From Branchiibius hedensis (GTDB lineage Bacteria; Actinomycetota; Actinomycetes; Actinomycetales; Dermatophilaceae): a stretch of 64,000 nt of DNA. A program made the position numbers and the translations under genes. Shown here piece by piece: positions 1 through 8,527 of this stretch (positions within the stretch are counted from its first letter, which is position 1; the number at the start of each line of letters is the position of its first letter). Below the pieces are notes generated by a model. The model was not told where the DNA came from. It did not search any database and saw only the letters and a program-made list of their open reading frames with translations. The stretch spans positions 1,612,001-1,676,000 of the forward strand of contig NZ_UESZ01000001.1 of assembly GCF_900108585.1 (NCBI RefSeq), read 5' to 3'.

Positions 1-507
1 CGCGTCGAGATCAACCAGTTCCTGCATCGGGTTCGACGGCGTCTCGAAGAACACAGCCGCGGTGGGCTCGGACAGCGCCGCCTCCCACTGGGTCAGGTCC
101 GCGCCGTCGACGAGCACGGTCTCCACACCCCAGCGCGGCAGGATTTCGTCGACGATCACGAAGCAGGAACCGAACAGCGCCCGGGACGCGACCAACCGGT
201 CCCCCGCGCCTACCAGCGCAGCCAGCGCCGTGAACACTGCACCCATGCCGGAGGCGGTCGCATAACACGCCTCCGCGCCTTCCAGCAGGCGCAACCGCTC
301 CTCGAAGACCGCGACCGTCGGGTTGCCGTACCGGCTGTAGACGAAGCGGTCGACGTCACCCTTGAAGGCCGCCTCAGCGTCCTCGGCGGTCTCGTAGACG
401 TATCCCGAGGTCAGATAGAGCGCCTCGGCCGTCTCTTCAAAACCGCTGCGCGCCAATCCTCCTCGGACACTGAGCGTGTCCCGGCCCCAATCCTCTACTG
501 ACGCCAC
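1..507 (-). CDS. metZ: O-succinylhomoserine sulfhydrylase, N-terminal part (cut by window edge)
   Basis: This is a PLP-dependent Cys/Met-metabolism enzyme that would make homocysteine from O-succinylhomoserine and sulfide. The visible ~169 residues contain the family features RGGLARSGF, YSRYGNPTVAVFEERL, the glycine/serine turn ATASGMGAVF and ETPSNP. The catalytic lysine region lies outside the window. I chose GTG at 507, which gives MASVEDWGRDTLSVRGG and overlaps the end of the upstream rhodanese gene by 13 bp, so the two are probably one operon. The same metZ-rhodanese pairing occurs in mycobacteria (Rv0391/Rv0390). MetZ and cystathionine gamma-synthase are close relatives; the neighbouring rhodanese favours MetZ. 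Confidence 0.75.
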   Translation of the reverse strand, partial: MASVEDWGRDTLSVRGGLARSGFEETAEALYLTSGYVYETAEDAEAAFKGDVDRFVYSRYGNPTVAVFEERLRLLEGAEACYATASGMGAVFTALAALVGAGDRLVASRALFGSCFVIVDEILPRWGVETVLVDGADLTQWEAALSEPTAAVFFETPSNPMQELVDLDA

Positions 508-917
508 GGCAGACCCGCCAGCTTCCAACCGTTGACGCTGCGGTGACCGTCCTCGTCCAGGCCGCCTTCGAAGCCTTCGACGATGTTGTAGCTGTTCGGC
601 AGGCCGGCGGCCGACAGCGCCTCGGCCGCGGCGACAGAGCGAACTCCGGAGCGGCACAGCAACAGCAGTGGCCCGCCGTCCGGGGTCGCCGCACGCACCT
701 GCTCCACGAAGTCCGGGTTGACCTGACCGTCGGGGTAGCTCAGCCACTCCACCGTGACGACCTGTTTGCCGATGCCGGACAGGTCGGGCAGACCCACGTA
801 GGTCCACTCGGCCCGGGTGCGCACATCGACCAACGTGGCGTTCGGCTCTTGCTCCAGCAGGGTGTACGCCTCCGCGGGCGTCACGTCCCCGGCGTACGTC
901 GGCGCGGACTCAGTCAT
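495..917 (-). CDS. Single-domain rhodanese-like sulfurtransferase
   Basis: A 140-residue cytoplasmic rhodanese domain protein. It has the start of the fold (TPAEAYTLLEQ, LVDVRTRAEW) and the active-site loop CRSGVRS carrying the catalytic cysteine, followed by the helix AAAEALSAAGLPNSYNIVEGFEG. It probably carries persulfide sulfur. The ATG at 917 is the only start that gives a compact domain; the longer open frame upstream runs through the neighbouring gene. Overlap with metZ suggests it supplies or handles sulfide for homocysteine synthesis, which is inference from position. Confidence 0.85.
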   Translation of the reverse strand: MTESAPTYAGDVTPAEAYTLLEQEPNATLVDVRTRAEWTYVGLPDLSGIGKQVVTVEWLSYPDGQVNPDFVEQVRAATPDGGPLLLLCRSGVRSVAAAEALSAAGLPNSYNIVEGFEGGLDEDGHRSVNGWKLAGLPWRQ

Positions 918-948
918 GGAAAAACTCTCCCACAACGGGTGGGATTGG

Positions 949-2208
949 TTACAGGTGGTGTTGGTCGTTGAGACGTTCGATCGTGACGGCACCGGTGAAG
1001 ACGTCGACGACCGTGAACGACGCCGGCCCGCAGCCCAGGCGCCACCCGGTGGCCATGTCCAGATCCAGCACGTGGGCGAGCACCGCCATGATCGGCTTGC
1101 GATGGGTCGCGACCACGACCGTCTGACCCTCCTCCAGATCGGCCAGCAGCCGCTGGTACGCCGCAAGCACCCGGGCGACGAAGTCGCGATGACTCTCCCC
1201 GCCCGGCGCGCAGAAGTCCGGATCCGAACGCAGCGACGTCAGACCGTCGGGGGCCAAGTCGCGAATCCGACTGAAGGACAAGCCATCCCAGGCGCCGAAG
1301 GACTGTTCATCCCAGTCCGCGTCGACCCGTGCAGGTACGCCGAGTGCCTGGGCCACCGCCGCACCCGTGGCTTCCGCCCGGGCCAGGGAGGAGGTCACGA
1401 CGTACGGGATGTCGCCCAGGATCTGGTCGCGCACACCTTGTGCAGCGGCAAACGCCTGCCGGCGACCTTCGGGATTGAGCTCGGGGTCGATGCCGCCGCG
1501 ACCGTCCAGGCGGCCCTGCACGGTGAGATCGGTGACGCCGTGCCGCAGCAACACGATCCGGCGCGGGGTGGGCGGGGTGCGCACGGGCACGACCACCGGC
1601 GGTTCGGGTACGGCCCGCTCACCGTCCTCGTCCGGCATCAGCAGGGTCAACTGCTCAGGGGCGGGACTTCCGGCTTCAGCTGGGCTGTCCCGCCAGTAGT
1701 CCGAGGTGATCACCTCGCCGTCCATCCCGTCGTTGGACAGCTTGTCGGCCGCTTTGTTGCGTTCCCGCGGGATCCAGGTCCAGGTGACCTCGCCGCCGGA
1801 TTCGCGGATCCGCCGCACGAGGTCCTGCGCCTGCAACGCCAGTCGGCGCATGTCTTCGTGTTTGATCTTCCACCGGCCGGCCATCTGCTCGATGACCAGT
1901 TTGGAGTCCATGGCCACGTCGATCCGGGCGCTGGGGTCGATCTCCATCGCTGCCTCGAGCCCGGCGATCAGACCGCTGTACTCCGCGACGTTGTTGCTGG
2001 CCTTCCCCAGCGGCGCGGCCCGCTCGGCCAGGGTGTCACCACTGACCGCGTCGAAGACCACCGCTCCGTAACCGGCGACACCGGGGTTGCCGCGCGACCC
2101 GCCGTCCGCCTCAAGACGAAGCGCCCGGCTCAGTGCGTTCTGGTCGCGCCTCTCCCCTCGGCTCCGGGCCTCGCTAGCGCTCGTTTCCTCACCTCGGCCG
2201 GCGCTCAT
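949..2208 (-). CDS. Bifunctional RNase HI / histidine phosphatase-type protein
   Basis: A 419-residue two-domain protein like mycobacterial Rv2228c. Residues ~30-160 form an RNase HI domain (EADGGSRGNPG, NNVAEYSGL, AMDSKLVIEQM, ERNKAADKL supply the acidic catalytic residues), which cuts RNA in RNA:DNA hybrids. Residues ~213-410 form a phosphoglycerate-mutase-like/CobC-type phosphatase domain (LLRHGVTDL). The ATG at 2208 overlaps the upstream zinc-ribbon gene by 4 bp. The first ~22 residues (MSAGRGEETSASEARSRG) are encoded by a dispersed repeat and do not belong to the RNase H fold; an ancestral start was probably nearer ALRLEADGG. Confidence 0.9.
   Translation of the reverse strand: MSAGRGEETSASEARSRGERRDQNALSRALRLEADGGSRGNPGVAGYGAVVFDAVSGDTLAERAAPLGKASNNVAEYSGLIAGLEAAMEIDPSARIDVAMDSKLVIEQMAGRWKIKHEDMRRLALQAQDLVRRIRESGGEVTWTWIPRERNKAADKLSNDGMDGEVITSDYWRDSPAEAGSPAPEQLTLLMPDEDGERAVPEPPVVVPVRTPPTPRRIVLLRHGVTDLTVQGRLDGRGGIDPELNPEGRRQAFAAAQGVRDQILGDIPYVVTSSLARAEATGAAVAQALGVPARVDADWDEQSFGAWDGLSFSRIRDLAPDGLTSLRSDPDFCAPGGESHRDFVARVLAAYQRLLADLEEGQTVVVATHRKPIMAVLAHVLDLDMATGWRLGCGPASFTVVDVFTGAVTIERLNDQHHL
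2142..2207. repeat. Dispersed ~65 bp GC-rich repeat, copy A
   Basis: A 66 bp block, highly similar to 63370-63434 in the same orientation (about eight substitutions and one indel by eye). Both begin, read on the minus strand, at TGAGCGCCG, using the stop codon of the upstream gene. Both end in GAGGCGCGACC and contain GAGGAAACGAGCGC. Here the repeat supplies the start codon and first residues of the RNase H/phosphatase gene. Confidence 0.85.
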
Positions 2209-2942
2209 AGCCCGGATTCAGCCGTCCGGATCAAAATCCGGCCGCATTCCTCGCAGCGCAGCACCTCATCCTCGGCCGCCGCCTTGATCCGCACCAATTC
2301 GCTGGCGTTGAGCTCCAGACCACAGCCGGTGCACCGCTTGGCCACCAGGGCGGCCGCGCCGGTGCCGCGCTGGTCGCGCAGCCGTTCGTAGAGCGCCAGC
2401 AGATCAGCGCCGACGCCGGCCGCGACGTTCGCGCGCTCGCCCGTGGCCACGTCCTGCTCGGCGCTGATCGCGGCCAGTTCCTGGTCGCGCGCCGCGCTCA
2501 ACTCCGCGATGCGGGCGTCGAACTGCGCTACCGCCGCGCTGTGCCGGTCCAGGTCCGTGCGCAGCGACTCGACCTGCTCCATCAACTCCAGCTCGACGTC
2601 CTCCAACTCGCTCTGCCGGCGGGCGAGGGTCTCGAGTTCGTGCTGCAACCCCTGCAGGTCCTTGGCCGAACCCGTCCCAGCCGCGAGCCGCTCCTGGTCC
2701 CGAGCCGTGCGCACCCGCACCTGCTCCACGTCGGTCTCCGCCTTGGCCACCGAACGCTCCGCGTCGCTGACGGCCACCCGCGCGAGCACCTCGTCCTCCG
2801 CGGCGCGGTCACGCTGCTCGGACACGGCCGCCAGCTCGGCGATCTGCGGCAGGTTGCGAGCGCGATGCTCCAACTGCGCCAGCCGCGTGTCGAGTTGCTG
2901 CAAATCCAGTAGCCGCCACTGCCGGGTCAGCTCTGCCTTCAC
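2205..2942 (-). CDS. Coiled-coil protein with C-terminal C4 zinc ribbon (Rv2229c-like)
   Basis: A 245-residue protein. Residues ~10-180 are a long, charged, heptad-rich coiled coil (QLDTRLAQLEHRARNL). The C-terminus has a zinc ribbon with CTGC and CEEC pairs. The family (DUF164/zf-RING_7) is found beside Nif3-like genes in actinobacteria; related proteins have been linked to RNA or nucleotide handling, but no function is shown here. The GTG at 2942 overlaps the upstream stop (GTGA), so translation is probably coupled. The longer frame upstream is a shadow of the Nif3-like gene. Confidence 0.85.
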   Translation of the reverse strand: MKAELTRQWRLLDLQQLDTRLAQLEHRARNLPQIAELAAVSEQRDRAAEDEVLARVAVSDAERSVAKAETDVEQVRVRTARDQERLAAGTGSAKDLQGLQHELETLARRQSELEDVELELMEQVESLRTDLDRHSAAVAQFDARIAELSAARDQELAAISAEQDVATGERANVAAGVGADLLALYERLRDQRGTGAAALVAKRCTGCGLELNASELVRIKAAAEDEVLRCEECGRILIRTAESGL

Positions 2943-3802
2943 TGCGACTCCTTGTCCTGCGGGCGCTGCCCGACATCCTCCGGGCGCTGCCCGACCAGGA
3001 AGTCCCAGGGATCGGTGCGCACCGCGCTCACGGAAGTCTCTACGGTAATGCCCCGTTGCTCCAACATCGTTGCCAGCCGGGCCGCCGCCGGTGCCAGCCA
3101 CAACGACTCGGTGGCAAAGTGCCCGGCGTCAATGAGGTACGGCGCGCCTCCCCTGGCTTCCTGCCGCGCCTCCAGTGCGGGATGGTGGCGAAGATCCGCG
3201 GTCACGTAAACGTCCGCGCCACAGGATCGGACCTGCTCGAAGCGGTCGTCGCCAGCGCCACCCAGGACGGACACTCGGCGTACCTGCGCATCCGCGGGGC
3301 CAGCCACTCGCAGACCCACCGGGGTGGGCGGAAGGGCCGCCGCGAGGCCGATCGCGAAGTCTCGCAAGGTGATTGACTCGGGCAGGTCGCCGACCAACCC
3401 CAGTTCTTGGTCGCCCTCACGCGACAGACCGCGCAGCTCGGTGAGCCCGCACGCCTGCGCGAGCGCGTCGTTCACCCCGGGCCGGGCGACATCGGCGTTC
3501 GTGTGCGCGCAGTACAACGCGACGTCCGCGACAATCAGCGACGTGAGCGCCGCGCCCTTGGCGTGCGTGGTCGCAACCGAGTGCACCCCGCGCAAGAGCA
3601 ACGGGTGGTGGGTGACCAGCAGATCGACGCCGTCGTCGCGGGCCGCTTCGATGACCTCCAACGTCGGGTCGACCGCGAACCGGACGTGCCCGACGCTCTG
3701 GGCCAGGTCACCGCTGACCAGCCCGACCTGGTCCCACGACGCAGCCGTGGCGGGCGGGTACAGCTCGTCGAGCGCCTGCACGACATCAGCAAGGGTGGCC
3801 AC
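2939..3802 (-). CDS. Nif3-like dinuclear metal-centre protein
   Basis: A 287-residue Nif3/YbgI family protein (GTP cyclohydrolase I type 2/NIF3). The metal-binding motifs are visible: LLVTHHPLLLRG near residue 62, CAHTNADVARPGVN near residue 98, and DAGHFATE near residue 229. The family forms toroidal hexamers with two metal ions per subunit; the physiological substrate is unsettled. It is the first gene of a minus-strand unit with the zinc-ribbon and RNase H genes (4 bp overlaps), the same order as Rv2230c-Rv2228c. The C-terminal tail carries a short duplicated motif, GQRPEDVGQRPQD. Confidence 0.88.
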   Translation of the reverse strand: MATLADVVQALDELYPPATAASWDQVGLVSGDLAQSVGHVRFAVDPTLEVIEAARDDGVDLLVTHHPLLLRGVHSVATTHAKGAALTSLIVADVALYCAHTNADVARPGVNDALAQACGLTELRGLSREGDQELGLVGDLPESITLRDFAIGLAAALPPTPVGLRVAGPADAQVRRVSVLGGAGDDRFEQVRSCGADVYVTADLRHHPALEARQEARGGAPYLIDAGHFATESLWLAPAAARLATMLEQRGITVETSVSAVRTDPWDFLVGQRPEDVGQRPQDKESQ

Positions 3803-3832
3803 GGGCTCACCCTTGCACAGCCGGCGGCCCGG

Positions 3833-4705
3833 TCAGTCGGGTGCGCCGAAGTTCGCGGTGTCCGGGTGCGCGCCGAACCGTTGGCCGTCGTCCAGGCCGT
3901 CGATCTTGGCCAGGTCATCGGCATCCAGTTCGAAATCGAACACCTCGATGTTGGCGGCGATCCGCTCCTCGTGGACCGACTTCGGGATCACGATCAAGCC
4001 CTGCTGCAGGTGCCAGCGGATCAGCACCTGGGCCGGCGACTTGCCGTACCGGTCGCCGATCGCGGTGATCACGGGGTCGCTCAGCAGTGAGCTGGCCTTC
4101 CCGTTACGCGGCGAACCGCCCAGCGGGCTCCAGGACTCCACTGCGATGCCGTGCTGGCCGGCGAACTCGCGGATCTCCTGCTGCGGCAGGTGCGGGTGCA
4201 GCTCGACCTGGTCGACGGCCGGCACCACGTCGGTGTGCTCGAGCAGTTCGGCGAGGTGGTGCGGCTCGAAGTTGCACACCCCGATCGAGCGGGCGCGCTC
4301 CGACGCCTGGATGTCGACCAAGGCATCCCAGGTGCGGTGCCGGCGCTCGGCGTCCTGCAGCGGCCAGTGGATGAGGTACAGATCGACGTAGTCCAGGCCC
4401 AGCTTGTCCAGGCTGGCCGAGAACGCAGGGAACGTCTGCTCGTACCCCTGGTCGGCGTTCCAGAGCTTCGTCGTCACGAAGTACTCGTCACGCTCGACGC
4501 CACTTGCGCTCAAGCCGCGGCCGACGGCTTCCTCGTTGCCGTAGGCAGCCGCGGTGTCGACGTGCCGGTAGCCGACCTCCAACGCGTACTGCACTGCGCG
4601 GGCGCACTCGTCGTCGTCGGCCTGCCACACGCCCAGTCCCAGCTGCGGGATCACGCCGCCTGAATTGAGTTGGATTCCAGGGACGTTCGATGGGGATTCA
4701 GTCAT
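3833..4705 (-). CDS. Aldo/keto reductase
   Basis: A 290-residue NADPH-dependent (beta/alpha)8 oxidoreductase of the 2,5-diketo-D-gluconate reductase-like branch. The catalytic tetrad is visible: Asp and Tyr in VDTAAAYGN, Lys in TTKLWN, and His in YLIHWP. The C-terminal cofactor-binding segment includes VIPKSVHEERI. The ATG at 4705 gives the standard N-terminus (LNSGGVIPQLGLGVWQ). The open frame continues ~130 codons upstream with no family similarity, so that part was left out. The substrate cannot be told from sequence. Confidence 0.9.
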   Translation of the reverse strand: MTESPSNVPGIQLNSGGVIPQLGLGVWQADDDECARAVQYALEVGYRHVDTAAAYGNEEAVGRGLSASGVERDEYFVTTKLWNADQGYEQTFPAFSASLDKLGLDYVDLYLIHWPLQDAERRHRTWDALVDIQASERARSIGVCNFEPHHLAELLEHTDVVPAVDQVELHPHLPQQEIREFAGQHGIAVESWSPLGGSPRNGKASSLLSDPVITAIGDRYGKSPAQVLIRWHLQQGLIVIPKSVHEERIAANIEVFDFELDADDLAKIDGLDDGQRFGAHPDTANFGAPD

Positions 4706-4877
4706 GCCACAACCGTAGGTCGCGACCGGCAGGCGCCCACCCGTCGTACCGCCTTCAGTGTGTGATGCCCACAACGGTTCGCAGCGCTGGCATCTCGACC
4801 GGCTCCTTACTGTTCGGTAGGTTTGCGTGACGCGCATCACATCCGACCCCCGCGCGTTCCCGACCAAAGGAGCTTCG

Positions 4878-5879
4878 GTGAAGTACTTCCGCACTGGCGT
4901 CGCAGTCGTCGCCACCCTCGGAGCGTTCGCTGCGTCAGCGGGCACCGCCCAGGCCTGGACCAGTCCGATCCCGCGCGTCCTGAAGTACGGCGCGATCGGC
5001 CAGGACAACTCGTTCCCGGCCGCCCTCACCACCTCAATCGCCAACCCCACCAAGAGCCCCGCCGGCGCCAACGACTGGTCCTGCAAACCCAGCACGAAAC
5101 ACCCCTACCCGGTGGTGCTGGTCCACGGCACCTGGGAGAACGCCTACGACAACTGGAACGGCCTGTCCCCGATGATCAAAGCCGAGGGGTACTGCGTCTA
5201 CGCGCTCAATTACGGCAACACCACCGGCATCGCATTCCTCAACGGAACCGGCGACATGATCGAGTCCGCCAACCAGATCGCGCCGTTCGTGGACCAGGTG
5301 CTCGCGCAGACCGGCGCGGCCAAGGTCGATCTGATCGGCCACAGCCAGGGCGGATCCCTGATCCGCTACTACGCCAACAAGATCGGGGGTGCGGCCAAGG
5401 TCGACCAGGTCATCGGCCTCGCACCGTCCAACCATCCCAGCACACTGTCCGGGATCACCGAGTTCGGCAAGACGATCGGACTGTTCACGCCAGCGATGAA
5501 TCTGCTGGATGCGATCAAGATGCCCGCGGCCGTCCAACAGGCCGACCAGAGCCCGAATCCGCAAGCGCCCTTCTACCAACAGGTCAACGGCGCCGCCGGG
5601 GAAACCATCCCGGGTATCAGATACACCAACATCCTCACCAAGAACGACGAGGTGGTCACGCCCTACACCCAAGGTGCGATCACCGCCGGACCTGGTGCGA
5701 GCGTGGACAACATCACGATCCAGAACGTCTGCTCCAACGACGGTTCCGAGCACATCAGCCTGCCCTACTCCAAGAACGTCGCGCAGATCGTGCTGAACAA
5801 GCTGGACCCCAGCGATCAGCACGCGATCTTCTGCTACAACCAGACCGCGATCTTCGGCAATACCCAGTTGATCGGCTGA
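4878..5879 (+). CDS. Secreted alpha/beta-hydrolase lipase/esterase
   Basis: A 333-residue exported lipase of the LipA/triacylglycerol-lipase type. The GTG at 4878 follows an AAAGGAG ribosome-binding site and gives a classic signal peptide (MKYFRTGVAVVATLGAFAAS... cleaved near AQA-W, residue 26). The oxyanion/HG motif is VVLVHGTWEN, and the nucleophile elbow GHSQGG places the catalytic serine at about residue 156. Several cysteines suggest disulfides outside the cell. The upstream in-frame GTG at 4827 would add 17 residues ahead of the signal peptide and is unlikely. A strong hairpin follows the stop. Confidence 0.88.
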   Translation: MKYFRTGVAVVATLGAFAASAGTAQAWTSPIPRVLKYGAIGQDNSFPAALTTSIANPTKSPAGANDWSCKPSTKHPYPVVLVHGTWENAYDNWNGLSPMIKAEGYCVYALNYGNTTGIAFLNGTGDMIESANQIAPFVDQVLAQTGAAKVDLIGHSQGGSLIRYYANKIGGAAKVDQVIGLAPSNHPSTLSGITEFGKTIGLFTPAMNLLDAIKMPAAVQQADQSPNPQAPFYQQVNGAAGETIPGIRYTNILTKNDEVVTPYTQGAITAGPGASVDNITIQNVCSNDGSEHISLPYSKNVAQIVLNKLDPSDQHAIFCYNQTAIFGNTQLIG

Positions 5880-5893
5880 TCCACCCGCACCAC

Positions 5894-5937
5894 GCTACCG
5901 GCGCCGCTCCCGTGTCCGAGGGCTCGGCGCCGGTAGC
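5894..5937 (+). terminator. Hairpin terminator after the lipase gene
   Basis: Perfect 13 bp inverted repeat: GCTACCGGCGCCG (5894-5906) and CGGCGCCGGTAGC (5925-5937) around an 18 nt loop, 14 bp after the lipase stop and just before the TrkH start. There is little U-tract, as is common in actinobacteria. Confidence 0.7.
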
Positions 5938-5946
5938 GTTCCCGCT

Positions 5947-7302
5947 GTGAGTCTGCGCGACCGCTGGCACGTGCCCGCTGCCCTCCTGTCCCCGGTGCGC
6001 GCCGTCCCACTGGTCTTCGCCGTGTTCATCCTGTTGGGGACCGGCCTGCTGTTGTTGCCCTGGTGCCACGACCCCGGTGCGTCGGTGAGTTTCATGCAGG
6101 CGTTCTTCACCGCGACGTCGGCGGTCACGGTGACCGGTCTGGCGACGGTCGACATCGGCAGCCATTTCTCCTGGCCCGGCCAACTGGTGATCCTGCTGCT
6201 GGCGGAATTCGGCGGAATCGGGATCATCCTGGTCGCGACCACGCTGGGCGTGCTGGTAGGCGGCCGGATCGGCCTTCGGATGAAACTGGCCAGCCAGACC
6301 GACCTGCACGTCACCGGCCTGGGCCAGGTCGGGCCGCTGTTCCGGCGCATCCTGCTCACCACGTTGTTCTTCCAGGGCGTGACGGCGATCATCCTGGTCG
6401 TCCGCTATCGGATGACGTACTTCGACCGCTTCACGACCGCCGCCTGGCACGGGATCTTCGACTCCGTCATGGCCTTCAACAACGCCGGCCTCAGCCTGCA
6501 ACCGACCGGCCTGGCGGCCTACGCCGCAGATCCCATCATCGTCCTGACCATCACCTTCGCCGTGCTCTTCGGCACCGTCGGCTTCCCCGTGCTGGCCGAG
6601 TTGCGGGACCGGTGGCGGCGGCCGGACACCTGGACGATCCACACCCGCCTCACCGTGTGGGGCAGCCTGCTGCTGGTCGCGATCGGCTGGGTGCTCTTCT
6701 TGTGGTTCGAGTGGACCAACGCCGGCACCATCGGCGCCCAATCCGTGCCGCACAAGATCATGACCGGCCTGGAGGGCAGTGTGATGCCACGCTCCGGTGG
6801 GCTCGCGACGTTCAACTGGGGAGACGTGCGACCGGAGACCATGCTGGTCACGGTGGCGATGATGCTGATCGGTGGTGGCTCGGCCAGTACCGCCGGCGGT
6901 ATCAAGGTGACCACCTTCTTCCTGCTGGCCTACGTCGTGCTGGCCGAGATCCGTGGTGACGAGCAGGTGCGGATCGGCCGGCGGGCGATCAGCGCCCAGA
7001 CGATCCGCACCGCCTTGTCCATTGCCCTGATCGGCGTCGCTCTGGCCGTCGGCGGCACGCTCGCGCTGCTGCTGCTCTCGGACAGCACGCTCCCGGACGC
7101 CGCGTTCGAGGCCACCTCGGCCTTCGGCACGACGGGGTTGTCCACTGGCTTGACGCCACACCTGAGCATTCCCGCCCAGCTGGTCGTGATCGCCTTGATG
7201 TTCGTCGGTCGAGTGGGCACGATTACCGCAGCCTCCGCGTTCGCGATGCGCCGCCGCAAATCCCGCTTCCGGCTGCCCGAAGAGCAGCCGATCATCGGCT
7301 AG
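5947..7302 (+). CDS. TrkH/KtrB-family potassium uptake channel subunit
   Basis: A 451-residue integral membrane protein that forms the ion-conducting part of a Trk/Ktr potassium transporter. The four M1-P-M2 repeats show their P-loop filters: VTVTGLATV, FNNAGLSL, MPRSGGLATF and AFGTTGLSTG. The GTG at 5947 gives a short cytoplasmic N-terminus before the first helix. The next gene, 2 bp downstream, encodes the TrkA/KtrA regulatory subunit, so both are one operon. The length suits KtrB-type subunits better than the longer proteobacterial TrkH. Confidence 0.92.
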   Translation: MSLRDRWHVPAALLSPVRAVPLVFAVFILLGTGLLLLPWCHDPGASVSFMQAFFTATSAVTVTGLATVDIGSHFSWPGQLVILLLAEFGGIGIILVATTLGVLVGGRIGLRMKLASQTDLHVTGLGQVGPLFRRILLTTLFFQGVTAIILVVRYRMTYFDRFTTAAWHGIFDSVMAFNNAGLSLQPTGLAAYAADPIIVLTITFAVLFGTVGFPVLAELRDRWRRPDTWTIHTRLTVWGSLLLVAIGWVLFLWFEWTNAGTIGAQSVPHKIMTGLEGSVMPRSGGLATFNWGDVRPETMLVTVAMMLIGGGSASTAGGIKVTTFFLLAYVVLAEIRGDEQVRIGRRAISAQTIRTALSIALIGVALAVGGTLALLLLSDSTLPDAAFEATSAFGTTGLSTGLTPHLSIPAQLVVIALMFVGRVGTITAASAFAMRRRKSRFRLPEEQPIIG

Positions 7303-7304
7303 GA

Positions 7305-7988
7305 GTGTCCGTGCCCAAGGATTCCAACCCCACCGTCGACCCCGTGCTGGTGATCGGCCTCGGCCGGTTCGGCTACTCGGTCGCCTCATCACTGACCTCG
7401 ATGGGCCACGAGATCCTTGCCGTGGACGAAGACGCCACCGTCGTGCAGCGCTACGCCAACGAGTTCACCCAATGTCTGGCACTGGACTCGACCGACACCG
7501 AGGCTCTCCAGCAGATCGGTGCCGCCGACTTCACCCGCGTCGTCGTCGGGATCGGTAGCGATCTGGAGGCGAGCGTGATGACGGTGCTCAGCCTGGCCGA
7601 ACTCGGGATCACCGAGATCTGGGCCAAGGCCGTCAGCCGCAAACACGCCAGCATCCTGGAACGCGTCGGGGCCCACCACGTCGTACGACCGGAGTCGGAC
7701 ATGGGCGAACGCGTCGCGCACAAGCTCACCGGCGCGATGATCGACTTCATGCAGTTCGACGACGACTTCGCGATCGCTCGCACCCGAGCCGTCCCCCGCA
7801 TCACCGGCCGGCAACTCGGGCAGTTGGACACCGAGAGCAAGTACGGCGTGACCATCCTGGGCGTCAAACACGCCGACGCCGCGTTCGAGCAGGCCAGCGC
7901 GCAAACCACCCTGGAGGCGACCGACGAGTTGATCGTGTCCGGGCCCAAACGAGGCGTCGAGGCCTTCTGCGGACTGCTGCAGTCCTGA
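7305..7988 (+). CDS. TrkA/KtrA-family cytosolic RCK subunit
   Basis: A 227-residue regulator of potassium uptake. Residues ~13-135 are an RCK_N Rossmann domain with the nucleotide-binding glycine motif VIGLGRFG and acidic residue VDED. Residues ~145-225 form the RCK_C domain (ITGRQLGQLDTESKYGVTILG). The ring of these subunits gates the membrane subunit encoded immediately upstream. The start could be GTG 7305 or GTG 7311; 7305 is used because it lies 2 bp after the preceding stop. Confidence 0.92.
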   Translation: MSVPKDSNPTVDPVLVIGLGRFGYSVASSLTSMGHEILAVDEDATVVQRYANEFTQCLALDSTDTEALQQIGAADFTRVVVGIGSDLEASVMTVLSLAELGITEIWAKAVSRKHASILERVGAHHVVRPESDMGERVAHKLTGAMIDFMQFDDDFAIARTRAVPRITGRQLGQLDTESKYGVTILGVKHADAAFEQASAQTTLEATDELIVSGPKRGVEAFCGLLQS

Positions 7989-8002
7989 GTCATGATTGCT
8001 GC

Positions 8003-8527
8003 GTGAGCACTCCGTCCGATCCGAAAGACCCGTGGGCCTACGACCCGGCCGCGACGCAGGCGGTGCCGACGACGCCGCCGACGGCACCGGCACCGACGTC
8101 GTCCCCGTATCCGACGTACCCCAATCCGTGGGATCAGTACCCCCAGTACCAGCAGCAGCCGCCGCAGTACGGGCAGTACGCCGCGCAGACCGGACCGGCG
8201 TACAACCCCTACCCCGCTGGCGGGCCCTACCAGCCCTACGCGGTCGCGCCGACGAACGGCAAGGCCACCGCTTCACTGGTGTGTGCGATCGTCAGCATCT
8301 TCTGTTTCGGACCGTTCCTCGCGGTGCCAGCGGTCATCCTGGGCGTGTTGGCCCGCCGGGAGATCGACCGCACGGGCGGTCAGCAGGGCGGATCGGGTCA
8401 GGCGCTGGCCGGGATCATCGTCGGCATCATCGTCACCGCGCTGTGGGTGCTGTTCATCGTGGGCATGATCACCCTCGCCAGCAGCGGCAACCTCGACGGC
8501 ACCTACAACGACACCGGCACCTTCTGA
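8003..8527 (+). CDS. DUF4190 small membrane protein with Pro/Tyr/Gln-rich N-terminus
   Basis: A 174-residue protein. Residues 1-90 are low-complexity, rich in Pro, Tyr, Gln and Ala (PYPTYPNPWDQYPQY), probably cytoplasmic and disordered. Residues ~92-170 hold two hydrophobic helices with the DUF4190 signature (KATASLVCAIVSIFCFGPF, GGSGQALAGIIVGII). DUF4190 proteins are common in actinobacteria and their function is unknown. The downstream SRPBCC gene overlaps by one base (TGATG). Confidence 0.8.
   Translation: MSTPSDPKDPWAYDPAATQAVPTTPPTAPAPTSSPYPTYPNPWDQYPQYQQQPPQYGQYAAQTGPAYNPYPAGGPYQPYAVAPTNGKATASLVCAIVSIFCFGPFLAVPAVILGVLARREIDRTGGQQGGSGQALAGIIVGIIVTALWVLFIVGMITLASSGNLDGTYNDTGTF

Noticed and set aside
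817-2391. Long plus-strand open frame (~520 codons) opposite the RNase H/phosphatase gene
   Set aside because: It is a high-GC shadow frame: Arg/Gly/His-rich with no domain, opposite a well-supported gene.
2958-2995. Duplicated GGGCGCTGCCCGAC in the Nif3-like gene end
   Set aside because: An in-frame short duplication giving GQRPEDVGQRPQD; no sign that it affects function.
5755-7392. 545-codon minus-strand frame over trkH
   Set aside because: Composition (Gln/His/Arg-rich) and position show it is the antisense shadow of the TrkH gene.
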